From Ectothiorhodospiraceae bacterium (GTDB taxonomy: Bacteria; Pseudomonadota; Gammaproteobacteria; HK1), in the NCBI GenBank assembly GCA_024234875.1, contig JACKNM010000017.1, positions 62,001 through 126,000 on the forward strand: DNA of 64,000 bases, written 5' to 3'. Below, piece by piece: positions 8,692-17,050 of this stretch. How positions within the stretch are numbered: position 1 is the stretch's first letter; the number at the start of each line of letters is the position of its first letter. Under the pieces are notes generated by a model. That model ran no database searches and was not told the DNA's origin. It saw only the letters and a list, made by a program, of their open reading frames with translations. The position numbers and the translations under genes were made by a program.

Positions 8692-9702
8692 ATGAGCGCG
8701 GCGATCGCCGCCTCCCCCGACCTGATGCCGAGGACGGCACGCCCGGCGTCGTCGTCGTTCGATCCCGGTGGTCGCCGAATCGCGGCCGCGGTGGTGGTGT
8801 CCGCGATGCTCCACGTCGCGACGCTCGCCCTGTCGCGGGCGCCGGAATCGCCACCGCTGCCGGCGCCCGGGGCACCGATCCAGGTTCGCCTGGATCCCGA
8901 CGCGTCGCGCTCACCGCGGCCGTCGGTCGCACAACCCGTGGCGCGGCCGCCGCGACCGTCCGCGCCGCCGACGCCGGCGCTCGCTGCCGCGATGCACGCC
9001 GAATCGGCCCCGATGCTCCCGACTCGTCCGGCGCCGCCGGCGCCTGCCGCGGCGCAGCCGACGCCTCGGTGGGAGGCGACACCGGCCGAGCCGCCGGAGG
9101 CCCTGTCCAACGCCGCCGCACCGGCGACGGCGCGCCGTGCGCGGCCGGCGAGCACCGCGAGCCCCCCACCTCGCCCGCAACGGCTCGCGGCCCTGCACGC
9201 GGCCGACCCCGGCACGCGCCCGGCGCGCACACGCCGCCCCCAGAGCACGCCGTCACCCGCACGCGCGGCGGTGGCGAGGCATCCTCCATCCCCACCTGCC
9301 ACCGCCGCCGCGTCCACGCGACACCCGCCCGCGCCGCCGACGTCGGAGACCGCGCCCATCGCGAGCGCCGCGCCTGCGGATGCGCCTGCCGATCCACCGG
9401 TCGCTGCGCGCGGGGCACCCGATGCCCCACCGCGCGCGCTCGCCGACAACCCGGCGCCGCGCTACCCGTTCGCGGCGCGCCGCCAGGGTCAGTCGGGTCG
9501 TGTCGTGCTGCGCGTCGGGGTGGAGGTCGACGGTCGCGCGGCGCGGGTCGAGGTCGAGGAGACGAGTGGCCATCGGCTGCTCGATGCGGCGGCGCGCGAC
9601 GCGGTGCACGGCTGGCGGTTCCAGCCCGCGCGGCGCGACGGGGTGGCGGTCGCCGCCGACGTGCTGGTGCCGGTGGTGTTCCGGCTGACGCGCGACGGAT
9701 GA
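8692..9702 (+). CDS. tonB: TonB-like energy transducer (B12-regulated)
   Basis: This is an inner-membrane-anchored periplasmic protein that transmits proton-motive energy to outer-membrane receptors. A single N-terminal membrane helix (IAAAVVVSAMLHVATLAL, about residues 30-47) is followed by a long Pro/Ala-rich periplasm-spanning linker (about 50-245). The C-terminal TonB domain contains YPFAARRQGQSGRVVLRVGV and AVHGWRFQPARRDG. Its position behind a cobalamin riboswitch implies that it serves BtuB, encoded 6 kb away on the other strand. No exbB or exbD is nearby, so it presumably uses a shared ExbBD pair. The ATG at 8692 has only a weak ribosome binding site; Met12 is an alternative start. 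Confidence 0.87.
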   Translation: MSAAIAASPDLMPRTARPASSSFDPGGRRIAAAVVVSAMLHVATLALSRAPESPPLPAPGAPIQVRLDPDASRSPRPSVAQPVARPPRPSAPPTPALAAAMHAESAPMLPTRPAPPAPAAAQPTPRWEATPAEPPEALSNAAAPATARRARPASTASPPPRPQRLAALHAADPGTRPARTRRPQSTPSPARAAVARHPPSPPATAAASTRHPPAPPTSETAPIASAAPADAPADPPVAARGAPDAPPRALADNPAPRYPFAARRQGQSGRVVLRVGVEVDGRAARVEVEETSGHRLLDAAARDAVHGWRFQPARRDGVAVAADVLVPVVFRLTRDG

Positions 9703-10268
9703 CTCCGCGCCTCGCGATCAGCGGCAGCGCCGGCTGCGGCAAGTCGACGCTCGCGCGCGCGCTGGCCGAGCGCCACCACGTGCCCTACATCGAGGAGGAG
9801 ATGCGCCGCCTGATCGAGGGTGGGCTGGATCTGCACCAGGTGACGCCGGCCGAGCACCGGGCGCTGATCAGCGACCAGCTCGACGGCATGGTGGCGGCGG
9901 CGCGGGCCGCGGTCCGCGACCACGGCGGATTCGTCTGCGATCGCTCTCCGGTGGATTTCGCCGCGTTCTGGCTCTACTTCCGGTTCGGCTTCGACCGCCC
10001 GGCGACCGACCGCTTCTTCGCCCGGGTCGAGGCGGCGCTCGAGGCGTTCGGCCCCGTTGTGCTGCTGCCGCACGGCGCGCTCGCCCTCGAGGACGACGGC
10101 GTGCGGGCCGCCAACCCCTGGGTCCAGCTCCACTTCCACGCGGTGCTCGAGCACCTCCTCCGGCGCATGCTGCCGCGGGAACGTCTGTGGCTGCTGCCGG
10201 CGGGCCGCCGAACGGTGGCGCAACGCACGGGCTGGGTCGAGCACCGCCTGACCGCGCGGCGCCCGTAG
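9699..10268 (+). CDS. P-loop (AAA_28/NadR-kinase-like) protein coupled to tonB
   Basis: This is a 189-residue nucleotide-binding protein. The Walker A loop is ISGSAGCGKSTLARALAE (about residues 6-23). It is followed by YIEEEMRRLIEGG, FVCDRSPVDFAAFWLYFRFG and a C-terminal helical part with LLPAGRRTVAQR, a layout like the kinase domain of NadR and the AAA_28 family. Its start overlaps the tonB stop (ATGA), so it is under the same cobalamin riboswitch. That context suggests a role in cobalamin or cofactor handling, perhaps phosphorylating a small nucleoside-like molecule, but no substrate can be assigned. It is distinct from the adenosylcobinamide kinase CobU/CobP. Confidence 0.75.
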   Translation: MTPRLAISGSAGCGKSTLARALAERHHVPYIEEEMRRLIEGGLDLHQVTPAEHRALISDQLDGMVAAARAAVRDHGGFVCDRSPVDFAAFWLYFRFGFDRPATDRFFARVEAALEAFGPVVLLPHGALALEDDGVRAANPWVQLHFHAVLEHLLRRMLPRERLWLLPAGRRTVAQRTGWVEHRLTARRP

Positions 10269-10290
10269 GGGCGGGGCGCCGTCCCCGCCC
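10269..10290. terminator. GC-rich hairpin between convergent genes
   Basis: GGGCGGGG (10269-10276) pairs perfectly with CCCCGCCC (10283-10290) around a 6-base loop. It starts immediately after the stop of the P-loop gene and lies before the end of the convergent gene at 10305, so it could stop transcription from either side. No U-run is present, which weakens the call. Confidence 0.45.
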
Positions 10291-10304
10291 GCGATGTCGG
10301 GCGG

Positions 10305-11264
10305 TCAGTGGCCGGGTAGCCGTCGCGGCGGTGGGTCGAATCGCGCGCGCCAGCTGGCCACCAGCTCGGTGTCGCCGGTCCGCGCCGTCGCCTGCTGTCT
10401 GAGCGTCACGCGCAGCGCGCGCTCGCGCAGCGCGCTGCGCGGAGCGGGGTAGTCGTCGGGCCGCAGCCCGCGTCGCAGGGCGCGGCTCGCGCGCCGCGCC
10501 TCGTCGTCGAAAGCCGGGCTGCCGTGGCGGCGAAGCAGCGCCGGAGCGAGCTCGGCCGCGTCGTCGTCGACCAGGAAGAGCTCGAAGCAGGCACGGTGCC
10601 CGGGTGGCACCGGCAGCTCGGGCGCGTGGCTGCGGCGGTGCGCGAGCAGGAACGGTAGCAGGTGGGTGTGTGGCCCGGGCGGCGTGCGCTCACCCCGGGA
10701 GCGCGACGGGATCGGCTGATAGACCTCGACCCGCGCCAGACGCGAGGTGAGGATGCGGTGCGGGCTCGCCGCCTTGATCACCGCCATCGCCGGGCTGTCG
10801 GCGGCGAGGACCGGGACGCCGCAGGCGGCGCGAAGGGCGCCGACCACCTCCGGGTCGCCGCTGCGCACGCTCATCTCGACGTGATCGATGCCGAGTCCGA
10901 GATCGAAGCGCACGTCGTCGCGACGCGCGGGGTCGAGCGCGTCGTGGTCGGGCCCGAGCTCGGTGAGCACGGTGCGCGGGGCGCTGACCGCCAGGGTGGT
11001 CGGCAGACAGAACGCGAGCCCGGTGAGCCAGTGGTCACGACCGGCGGGTGCCTGCCAGGCGAGCGGGCGCGCGCCGTCGACGTCGACCCGCGCCGCTCCG
11101 CGCGCGGTGCGTAGCGAATGCCACGTCGCGCCGCCTGCCTCCGCCGCCACGGGCTCGCCCTCGACGCATGTGAACTCCGCGATCGCCCCGGGGACGCCGA
11201 CCGCCGCGCCGCCACGCGGGCGGCCGAGCAGCCGAGGTAGCAGCGCCGTCACCGATTCGTCCAT
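10305..11264 (-). CDS. Uncharacterised protein at the end of the btu operon
   Basis: I do not recognise this 319-residue protein. It has no signal peptide or membrane segment. Recognisable blocks include TWHSLRTARGAARVDVDGAR, the acidic stretch RFDLGLGIDHVEMSVRSGD, PHTHLLPFLLAHRRSHAPEL and GHRACFELFLVDDDAAE; the His-rich PHTHLL segment could bind a metal or an anion. It starts 89 bases downstream of btuD on the same strand with no obvious promoter between, so it is probably the last gene of the riboswitch-controlled btuBFCD operon. A B12-related function is inferred from position only. Confidence 0.6.
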   Translation of the reverse strand: MDESVTALLPRLLGRPRGGAAVGVPGAIAEFTCVEGEPVAAEAGGATWHSLRTARGAARVDVDGARPLAWQAPAGRDHWLTGLAFCLPTTLAVSAPRTVLTELGPDHDALDPARRDDVRFDLGLGIDHVEMSVRSGDPEVVGALRAACGVPVLAADSPAMAVIKAASPHRILTSRLARVEVYQPIPSRSRGERTPPGPHTHLLPFLLAHRRSHAPELPVPPGHRACFELFLVDDDAAELAPALLRRHGSPAFDDEARRASRALRRGLRPDDYPAPRSALRERALRVTLRQQATARTGDTELVASWRARFDPPPRRLPGH

Positions 11265-11353
11265 CGGCCCGTCTCCGTCGCCGGCCGGTCCGGCTCGCGG
11301 TCGGCGACTATGCCAGCGCGACGCGCCGGGGGCCAGGCAGCTCGGGCGCTCGG

Positions 11354-12157
11354 CTACGACGCGGCGCCGTCGCCCGCGCTCGGCGTGATTGCCTCGAGTG
11401 GCACCACGTAGGGCCCCTCGGCGGTCTCGCCGAGGCGAGCCCGGATTCGGAATCCGGCGCGAAGCGAGGCCTCGGTCAGCACCTCGCGCGGGCGTCCGGC
11501 AGCGATGACCCGCCCCGCGTGCATCAGCACCAACCCGGTGCAGTGGCGCGCGGCGAGCGTGAGGTCGTGGACCACCACGGCCACCGCCACGCCCTCGTCG
11601 GCGAGCGTGCGCAGCAACGCCATCACCTCGAGCTGATGCGCGGGGTCGAGGCCGGCAGTCGGCTCGTCGGCGAGCAGCGCCGGGGCGCCGACCGCGAGCG
11701 CACGCGCGAGCATCACGCGCGCGCGCTCGCCGCCGGACAGCTCGCTCGCGGGGCGATCGGCCAGCTGCTCGAGGCCGGCTCGGGCGAGGGCGCGCTCGAC
11801 CGCCGGGTGATCCTCCGGGCCGCTGCCGCCGAGGCCACGGTGGTGTGCGAGGCGACCCAGCGCCACCACCTCACGCACCGCGATCGGCCAGTGGCACTCG
11901 CGCTCCTGCCCAAGCCAGGCGATGCGCCGGGCGCGCTCGCGGGGCGACCAGTCGGCGAGCGGTCGGCCGTCGAGCGTGACCGTGCCGGCGCCCGGTGGCA
12001 GCAACCCGGCGAGCACTCGGAGCAAGGTCGACTTGCCGGCCGCGTTCGGTCCGATCACCCCGAGCAGCTCGCCTGGCGCGACGCGCGCGTCGACCCCGTG
12101 CAGTACGGTGCGCGGGCCGAGGCGCGCGACCACCCCGGTGGCGACCAGGGTGCTCAC
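11354..12157 (-). CDS. btuD: Vitamin B12 ABC transporter ATP-binding protein
   Basis: This is the cytoplasmic ATPase that powers cobalamin import with BtuC and BtuF. Walker A is GVIGPNAAGKSTLLRVLAGL (about residues 33-52), the signature is ELSGGERARVMLARAL, and Walker B is LLADEPTAGLDPAHQLE, followed by the switch histidine in VVHDLTLAARHC. It belongs to the FecE/BtuD/HmuV group. The GTG start at 12157 overlaps the btuC stop (GTGA) and agrees with the family N-terminus (STLVATGVVARLG). A longer open frame continues upstream, but it is the shadow of btuC. Confidence 0.92.
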   Translation of the reverse strand: MSTLVATGVVARLGPRTVLHGVDARVAPGELLGVIGPNAAGKSTLLRVLAGLLPPGAGTVTLDGRPLADWSPRERARRIAWLGQERECHWPIAVREVVALGRLAHHRGLGGSGPEDHPAVERALARAGLEQLADRPASELSGGERARVMLARALAVGAPALLADEPTAGLDPAHQLEVMALLRTLADEGVAVAVVVHDLTLAARHCTGLVLMHAGRVIAAGRPREVLTEASLRAGFRIRARLGETAEGPYVVPLEAITPSAGDGAAS

Positions 12158-13134
12158 GGCGCGCGCATCCGCGCCAGCAGGTGGAGGAAGAACGGCGCGC
12201 CGAGCAGCGCGGTCACCACCCCCAGCTTGAGCTCGCTGGCGGTGGGCGCGAGGCGCACCACCAGGTCGGCGGCGAGGGTGAGGAGCGCACCGCCGACCGC
12301 GCTCGCCGCGAGGAGGGCGCCGGGCCGGTGCCCGACCAGTGGCCGCAGCAGGTGCGGGACCACCAGGCCGACGAAGCCGATGGTGCCGGCCACCGCGACC
12401 GAGGCGCCGACCGCGAGCCCGACGCCGGCGAGCAGGCGCCAACGCAGCGCGGCGGTGGAGAAGCCGAGGCTGGCGGCGGTGGCCTCGCCGAGGGTGAGGG
12501 CATCGAGGCCGCGCCCGAGCGAGAGCAGCAAGCCACCGCCGATCACCACGAAGGGCGTGACCAGCGCGACCTGGTCCAGACCCCGGTCGGCCAGCGACCC
12601 GAGCAGCCAGAACACCACCTCGAGCGCGGCGAAGGGGCTCGGGGCGAGGCTGAGCGCGAGCGAGATGAGCGCACCGGCGAAGGCGTTGACCGCCACCCCG
12701 GCGAGCACCAGGGTGAGCGGGCTCGCCGCGCGGCCGGCGAGAGCCACCACCGTGGCGAGGCCGGCCACCGCCCCGGCGAGGCCGCCGAGTGGCAGCGCCC
12801 AGGGGCCGCCGAGCCCGGCGCCGTGGTACATGACCACCACCGCGCCGAGCGCCGCCGACGGGCCGACGCCGACCAGGGCCGGCTCGGCCAGGGGATTGCG
12901 CAGATAACCCTGGAGCGCGGCGCCGCCGAGCCCGAGACTCGCGCCCACCAGGATCGCGAGCAGGGTCCGCGGTAGTCGGATCTCCAGGGCGACGATGGCC
13001 GCGACCTCGCGGCGCGAGCCGTCCAGCAGGTCGGGCACCAGCCAGCCCGACGGCCCGGCCGCCATCGACGCGGCGACCAGGGCGATGCCGGTCGCGCCGA
13101 CCAGTGCCCAGCGCGTCGTCCGGTGGAGGCGCAT
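12154..13134 (-). CDS. btuC: Vitamin B12 ABC transporter permease
   Basis: This is a 326-residue inner-membrane permease of the FecCD/BtuC family with about ten hydrophobic helices. Family landmarks are RLPRTLLAILVGASLGLGGA near the N-terminus, LRNPLAEPALVGVGPSAALG, and FVGLVVPHLLRPLVGHRPG, which forms the coupling-helix region contacting BtuD. The ATG at 13134 overlaps the btuF stop (TGATG) and gives the expected N-terminus (MRLHRTTRWALVGATGIALV). Alternative upstream starts only add Arg/Pro-rich shadow sequence. Specificity for cobalamin follows from the riboswitch-btuB-btuF-btuC-btuD order. Confidence 0.92.
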   Translation of the reverse strand: MRLHRTTRWALVGATGIALVAASMAAGPSGWLVPDLLDGSRREVAAIVALEIRLPRTLLAILVGASLGLGGAALQGYLRNPLAEPALVGVGPSAALGAVVVMYHGAGLGGPWALPLGGLAGAVAGLATVVALAGRAASPLTLVLAGVAVNAFAGALISLALSLAPSPFAALEVVFWLLGSLADRGLDQVALVTPFVVIGGGLLLSLGRGLDALTLGEATAASLGFSTAALRWRLLAGVGLAVGASVAVAGTIGFVGLVVPHLLRPLVGHRPGALLAASAVGGALLTLAADLVVRLAPTASELKLGVVTALLGAPFFLHLLARMRAP

Positions 13135-13985
13135 CACGGCGCGAGCAGCCGGGCGCGCGCGTCGGCCAGCCGCGTCCCGGCCTCCACCAGCCACGGGCCG
13201 GGGCATCCCCACAGCCGGTCCGGCACCTCGACGCGAGCCGCGGCACCCGGGCTCCGCGCCAGTGCGGGGTGGTCGAGCAGGGCGGCGGCGAGCGCCGGGG
13301 CACGGCCGGCACGCTCGTCGACCACCAGCAGGCGCGGCCGCAGCCACAGCACCCGCTCCAGCCCGAGCATGCCCCAGGTGTCGATCCCCGCGACGCCGGC
13401 CGCATTGGCGAGGCCGCTCGCGGCGAGCACCGCGCCGGGGAGGGTGGCCGGACCGGCGGTGAAGCCGTTCGGCCGATAGATCAGCGCGAGCGGTCGAGGC
13501 TCCACGGTGGCGACCCGGGCCAGCCCGGTGTCGATGCGACGGACCATGCGCTCCCCGGTCTCGACCCGCCCGAGCGCGGTGGCGACCGCGCGGATCTGGT
13601 CCCGCGCGTCGTCGAGGGTGGCGGCGAGCTCGAGCCGCATCACCCGATGGCCGAGACGCTCGAGCATGGCGGTGGCGGCGCGCGCGGTGTGTCGCCCCGC
13701 GATCACCAGGTCGGGCCTGAGGGCGACGATCTCCTCCGCCAGGCCGCGGTTGAGCGGGAGCGCGGCTGCCTGCTCGGCGAGCGGCGACGATCGCGGGTCG
13801 GCGGCGAGGAAGCTCACCGAGACGAGCTGCCCCGGCGCGGCGAGCTCCAACGCGAGCAGGTCGGCGCAGAGGTTGGTGGTGACCACGCGACGCGGTGGCT
13901 CGGCGGCGGCCACCGACGCCAGCGCGAGGCAGACGGCGAGCACCGCGCCGAGGCCGGGTCGTCGATGTCCGCCGCCGGGGCTCAC
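13134..13985 (-). CDS. btuF: Periplasmic cobalamin-binding protein
   Basis: This is a 283-residue periplasmic binding protein of the BtuF/FhuD-like class that passes B12 to BtuCD. A signal peptide (PGLGAVLAVCLALASVAAAE) precedes the first lobe with RRVVTTNLCADLLALEL and the domain segment EEIVALRPDLVIAGRHTA. The GTG start at 13985 overlaps the btuB stop (GTGA), so translation is probably coupled. The length is close to E. coli BtuF. Related binding proteins can carry haem or siderophores, but the flanking riboswitch and btuB support cobalamin. Confidence 0.9.
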   Translation of the reverse strand: MSPGGGHRRPGLGAVLAVCLALASVAAAEPPRRVVTTNLCADLLALELAAPGQLVSVSFLAADPRSSPLAEQAAALPLNRGLAEEIVALRPDLVIAGRHTARAATAMLERLGHRVMRLELAATLDDARDQIRAVATALGRVETGERMVRRIDTGLARVATVEPRPLALIYRPNGFTAGPATLPGAVLAASGLANAAGVAGIDTWGMLGLERVLWLRPRLLVVDERAGRAPALAAALLDHPALARSPGAAARVEVPDRLWGCPGPWLVEAGTRLADARARLLAP

Positions 13986-16006
13986 CGCCCGTTGCCGAAG
14001 TCCACCGCCAGTCCGACGAACACGCCGAGCCCGGGCGCGCGGAAGCCGTAGACCTCCTCGTAGCCGTCGTCGAGCAGGTTCTCCACCCGCGCGAGCGCGC
14101 TCACCGACGGCGCGATGCGGTAGCGCCCCGCCACGTTGAGCAACGCGTAGCTCCCGAGATCGACCCGGCTCTGCGGCGTCGCGAACACGAACTCGTCGTC
14201 GACCGCGCCAGCTCCGAAGTCGAGCGACACCGACACCGCGGCGCGGTCGTCGGTGTCGCGCCAGTCGAGGCTCACGCTGCCGGTGTGCCGCGGCCGCCGC
14301 GCCTCGTCCCGGCCGTCGGACTGCTCGGCGCGCAGGAAGGTGTAGCTCGCGCTGGCACCGAGGGTCGGCGTGAGGCGCGCGCGGGCCGACAGCTCGAGCC
14401 CACGTCGGCGGCTCTCGCCGGGCAGGTTCACCGGGCTCGAGAGGAAGGTGACCGGGTCGAAGACGGTCGCCACCTCGTTGGTGAGGTCGCTCTCGAACCA
14501 GGTGACGTCGAGCACCACGCGGTCGTCGAGGAGGCGCTGCTCGACACCGACGTCCCAGCCGCGCGAGCGCTCGGGCTCGAGCGACGGATTGCCGACGAAG
14601 AACCCGGGGAAGAAGCCGAATTGCTCGAAGAAGGTGGGGTTGGTCACCCCGGTCCCGAGGCTCGCGTGCAGCCGGCTGCCGGTGCGGCGGAGATCGTAGG
14701 CGGCGGTGAGCCGGAAGGTGTCGGCGTCGGCGAAGCGCTCGTTCTCGTCGTGGCGGGCGGAGGCGCCGAGCGCGAGCCGATCGGCGATGCTCACGCGGTA
14801 CTCGGCGGCGAAGCCGTAGGCGGTGGTCTCGCGGTCCTGGTCGGCCAGCGACGGGCCCGGCAGGCCTCGATTCGAGAACCGCAGTCGCTCACGCTCGGCG
14901 AGCAGGGTCAGGGCGTGACTCGCCGGCAACCCGACCTCGGACTCGGCGAAGACGGTGGTGCGGTAGGCGATCTTGCGCCGCTCGCCCCGGGTCGAGGTGT
15001 TGCGGACGCGGTTGGCCTGGGTGGCGAGCCGCGAGCGCGTGTACCCGGTGCTCACCTCGTGCTCCCAACGGCCGTCGAGGACGCTGAAGCGCGCGCGGGC
15101 GCCGGCGTAGAGCTGGCTCACGTCGGTGTCGTTGGCGGCGTCGATCGGAAACCCCTGGGTGGGGCTGCCGGCGACGAAGTCGAAGTCGTCGAACTCGGTG
15201 TTGGCGTCGGTCGCGCGCAACGTCGCGCGCAGATCGAGCGCGTCGTCGGGCCGCAGCCCCGCGTTCAGGTTCAGGGTGAGGTTGCGGTAGCCGTCGTCCT
15301 CGCCGCCGAAGCGCGAGGCATTGACGCCCTCGGTGGTGAGGGCGGAGGCCGACAGCGCGACGTCGTGGCTCTCACCCGCGTTGCGCACCGCCGAGTGCAC
15401 CCGGAAGGTGCCGTGGGCGCCGCCCTCGGCGCGACCCGAGACCACCGTGCCCGGCTCGGCCCGGCGGGTGGTGATGTCGATGACGCCGCCGATGGCGTCG
15501 GCGCCCCACAGCGCGCTCTGCGGCCCACGCAGGACCTCGATACGCTCGATGTCGTCGGCGAGCATGTGGGCGAAGTCGAACTCCGACGACGACACCGGGT
15601 CGTTGACCTCGATGCCGTCGATCAGCACCAGCGTGTGGTTGGCCTCGGCGCCGCGCATGCGCACCTGGGTCTGGCCGCCGACCGGGCCGCTGCGCGACAC
15701 CGCGAGGCCGGGGACCGCGCGCAGCACGTCCGAGAGCACGGGTACCTGGCGGCGCTCGATGGCCGCCCGGTCGACCACCGAGATCGCGCTGCCGACCTCG
15801 CGGGACGGTACCGGGATGGCCGCCGCGCTCACCACCGTCTCGGGCAGCAGGCGCGCGACCTCCTCGGCGGCGACCGGGACGGTCGCGGCGAGACAGAGCA
15901 ACATCGCCGCCGTCGCGGTCGCGGGGCGGTCGGCGCGTGGATGCGTTCTCGCCGGTGGGAACCCGGGCGAGGCGGGGGGCGCGGCGTGGCTTCGCGGGTG
16001 GTGCAC
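13982..16006 (-). CDS. btuB: TonB-dependent vitamin B12 outer-membrane receptor
   Basis: This is an outer-membrane gated barrel that imports cobalamin using TonB energy. After a signal peptide (AMLLCLAATVPVAAEE) comes a TonB box (ETVVSA), then the plug domain with LSDVLRAVPGLAVSRSGPVG and VRMRGAEANHTLVLIDGIEV, then the barrel. The GTG at 16006 is chosen because GAGGAGG lies 7 bases upstream and the frame gives the signal peptide; the open frame to 16252 runs back into the riboswitch. The protein ends VDFGNGR rather than with the usual terminal aromatic residue, so the barrel signal is followed by four extra residues. It is the first gene of a five-gene operon. Confidence 0.92.
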   Translation of the reverse strand: MHHPRSHAAPPASPGFPPARTHPRADRPATATAAMLLCLAATVPVAAEEVARLLPETVVSAAAIPVPSREVGSAISVVDRAAIERRQVPVLSDVLRAVPGLAVSRSGPVGGQTQVRMRGAEANHTLVLIDGIEVNDPVSSSEFDFAHMLADDIERIEVLRGPQSALWGADAIGGVIDITTRRAEPGTVVSGRAEGGAHGTFRVHSAVRNAGESHDVALSASALTTEGVNASRFGGEDDGYRNLTLNLNAGLRPDDALDLRATLRATDANTEFDDFDFVAGSPTQGFPIDAANDTDVSQLYAGARARFSVLDGRWEHEVSTGYTRSRLATQANRVRNTSTRGERRKIAYRTTVFAESEVGLPASHALTLLAERERLRFSNRGLPGPSLADQDRETTAYGFAAEYRVSIADRLALGASARHDENERFADADTFRLTAAYDLRRTGSRLHASLGTGVTNPTFFEQFGFFPGFFVGNPSLEPERSRGWDVGVEQRLLDDRVVLDVTWFESDLTNEVATVFDPVTFLSSPVNLPGESRRRGLELSARARLTPTLGASASYTFLRAEQSDGRDEARRPRHTGSVSLDWRDTDDRAAVSVSLDFGAGAVDDEFVFATPQSRVDLGSYALLNVAGRYRIAPSVSALARVENLLDDGYEEVYGFRAPGLGVFVGLAVDFGNGR

Positions 16007-16182
16007 GGGGCATCCTCCTCGGTGTCGCGAGTGACGGGACACGCCGGGAGGAGCACGACCACCCCGGCGACACCGAGCGTCGACCGGGTGCAAGGGGCGC
16101 ACGGGGCTGACGCTCCGCGCCGCCGACACGGGGGACCGCTCCGCCGAAAAGAACCCGTTCGGCGGGTGGGCGACGCTCGCGA
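16007..16182 (-). promoter_or_regulatory. btuB leader downstream of the riboswitch
   Basis: This 176-base leader separates the aptamer from btuB. Just after the aptamer (16140-16166) CCGCCGAA and TTCGGCGG form an 8-base stem with a pyrimidine-rich loop, a candidate part of the expression platform. The btuB ribosome binding site GAGGAGG is at the far end (about 16014-16020). No gene is supported here. Confidence 0.4.
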
Positions 16183-16372
16183 CGGCAGGTCTCCTGGCTC
16201 GCGGGTCGTCACCCGTGCCCGGCCTTCCCAGTTTCCCAGTGGCCGTCTCCACCGTCCGCTCGGGACGGGGTGGGCAGGGGCTCTCCGCTCACAGTTGCGG
16301 GTACAGCCGAGGATTTGCCGGGCATCGGCCCGGCGCACCTCGTTCCCTCTCGCTTCCCGAGGGAACCGTCGC
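16183..16372 (-). ncRNA. Cobalamin riboswitch controlling btuBFCD
   Basis: This is a second class I B12 aptamer, read on the minus strand. The core GGCTGTACCCGCAACTGT is the complement of 16291-16308, and the B12 box AGCCAGGAGACCTGCC is the complement of 16184-16199. GAGGGAACGAGGTGCGCCGG at the 5' side completes the consensus. It lies about 180 bases upstream of btuB and should repress btuBFCD when adenosylcobalamin is plentiful. Its sequence differs substantially from the tonB riboswitch, so it is not a recent duplicate. Confidence 0.94.
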
Positions 16373-16452
16373 TGGGGCCCGTTCTAGCACCGACGGCACT
16401 CACGGAGCAAGGCCCAGGTCGCGGCTCCGGTGCGAGCCGCTCGGGCGCCGAC

Positions 16453-17010
16453 TCAGCCGCCGTGGCGGCTCGCGCGCGGTCGCCAGTACACCTCGCCGTG
16501 CTCACCGATGGCGAGGCTGCGCGCGAGCACGAAGAGGTAGTCCGAGAGCCGGTTCAGGAAGCGCAGGCTCGCCGGGTTCACCGCCTCGAGCCGCGACAGC
16601 GCGAGCAGCCGCCGCTCGGCGCGGCGACACACCGCGCGCGCCACGTGGGCGGCCACCGCCGCCGGGCCACCGCCCGGCAGGATGAACTCCTTGAGCGGAG
16701 GCAGATCGCGGTTGAGGTCGTCGAGCGCGTGCTCGATGGCCTCGACGTCGGCGTCGGCGACGCTGGTCGCGCCGGGGATGGCGAGCTCACCGCCGACGTC
16801 GAACAGGCCGTGCTGGACGTCGACCAGACAGGCGCGCACCGCGTCGGGCACCGGATGGACCAGCACCGCGGCGACCTGGCTGTTCAGCTCGTCGACCGCG
16901 CCCATGGCCTCGATGCGCGCGCTGTCCTTGTCGACACGGGTGCCGTCGGCGAGCCCGGTGGTGCCGGCGTCGCCGGTGCGCGTGTAGATCTTCGAGAGCC
17001 GGTGGCCCAC
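16453..17010 (-). CDS. pduO: PduO-type cob(I)alamin adenosyltransferase
   Basis: This cytoplasmic enzyme transfers the adenosyl group of ATP to cob(I)alamin, making coenzyme B12. The 185-residue protein has the family N-terminus KIYTRTGDAGTTGLADGTRV (ATP site), the central AMGAVDELNSQVA, and the C-terminal signature FILPGGG followed by ARAVCRRAERRLLAL and NRLSDYLFVLAR. It lies 41 bases downstream of the histidine phosphatase on the same strand and immediately upstream of the btuB riboswitch, completing an import-and-activation set. No riboswitch precedes this gene itself. Confidence 0.93.
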   Translation of the reverse strand: MGHRLSKIYTRTGDAGTTGLADGTRVDKDSARIEAMGAVDELNSQVAAVLVHPVPDAVRACLVDVQHGLFDVGGELAIPGATSVADADVEAIEHALDDLNRDLPPLKEFILPGGGPAAVAAHVARAVCRRAERRLLALSRLEAVNPASLRFLNRLSDYLFVLARSLAIGEHGEVYWRPRASRHGG

Positions 17011-17050
17011 GGCGTTCTCCTGGTTTGGGTCGGGTGCCGGCGACGTCGGG

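Noticed and set aside
8370..9698. Long open frame before the P-loop gene, through the riboswitch and tonB.
   Set aside because: It is Arg/Ala/Gly-rich with no domain features and is antagonised by the clear tonB frame; the P-loop protein starts at 9699.
12158..13405. A single long fusion of the btuD frame upstream over btuC.
   Set aside because: The upstream part is an Arg/Gly-rich shadow of btuC; the GTG at 12157 gives a normal BtuD start.
16007..16252. N-terminal extension of BtuB back to an ATG at 16252.
   Set aside because: It would overlap the riboswitch and place the signal peptide over 100 residues into the protein; the GTG at 16006 with GAGGAGG fits better.
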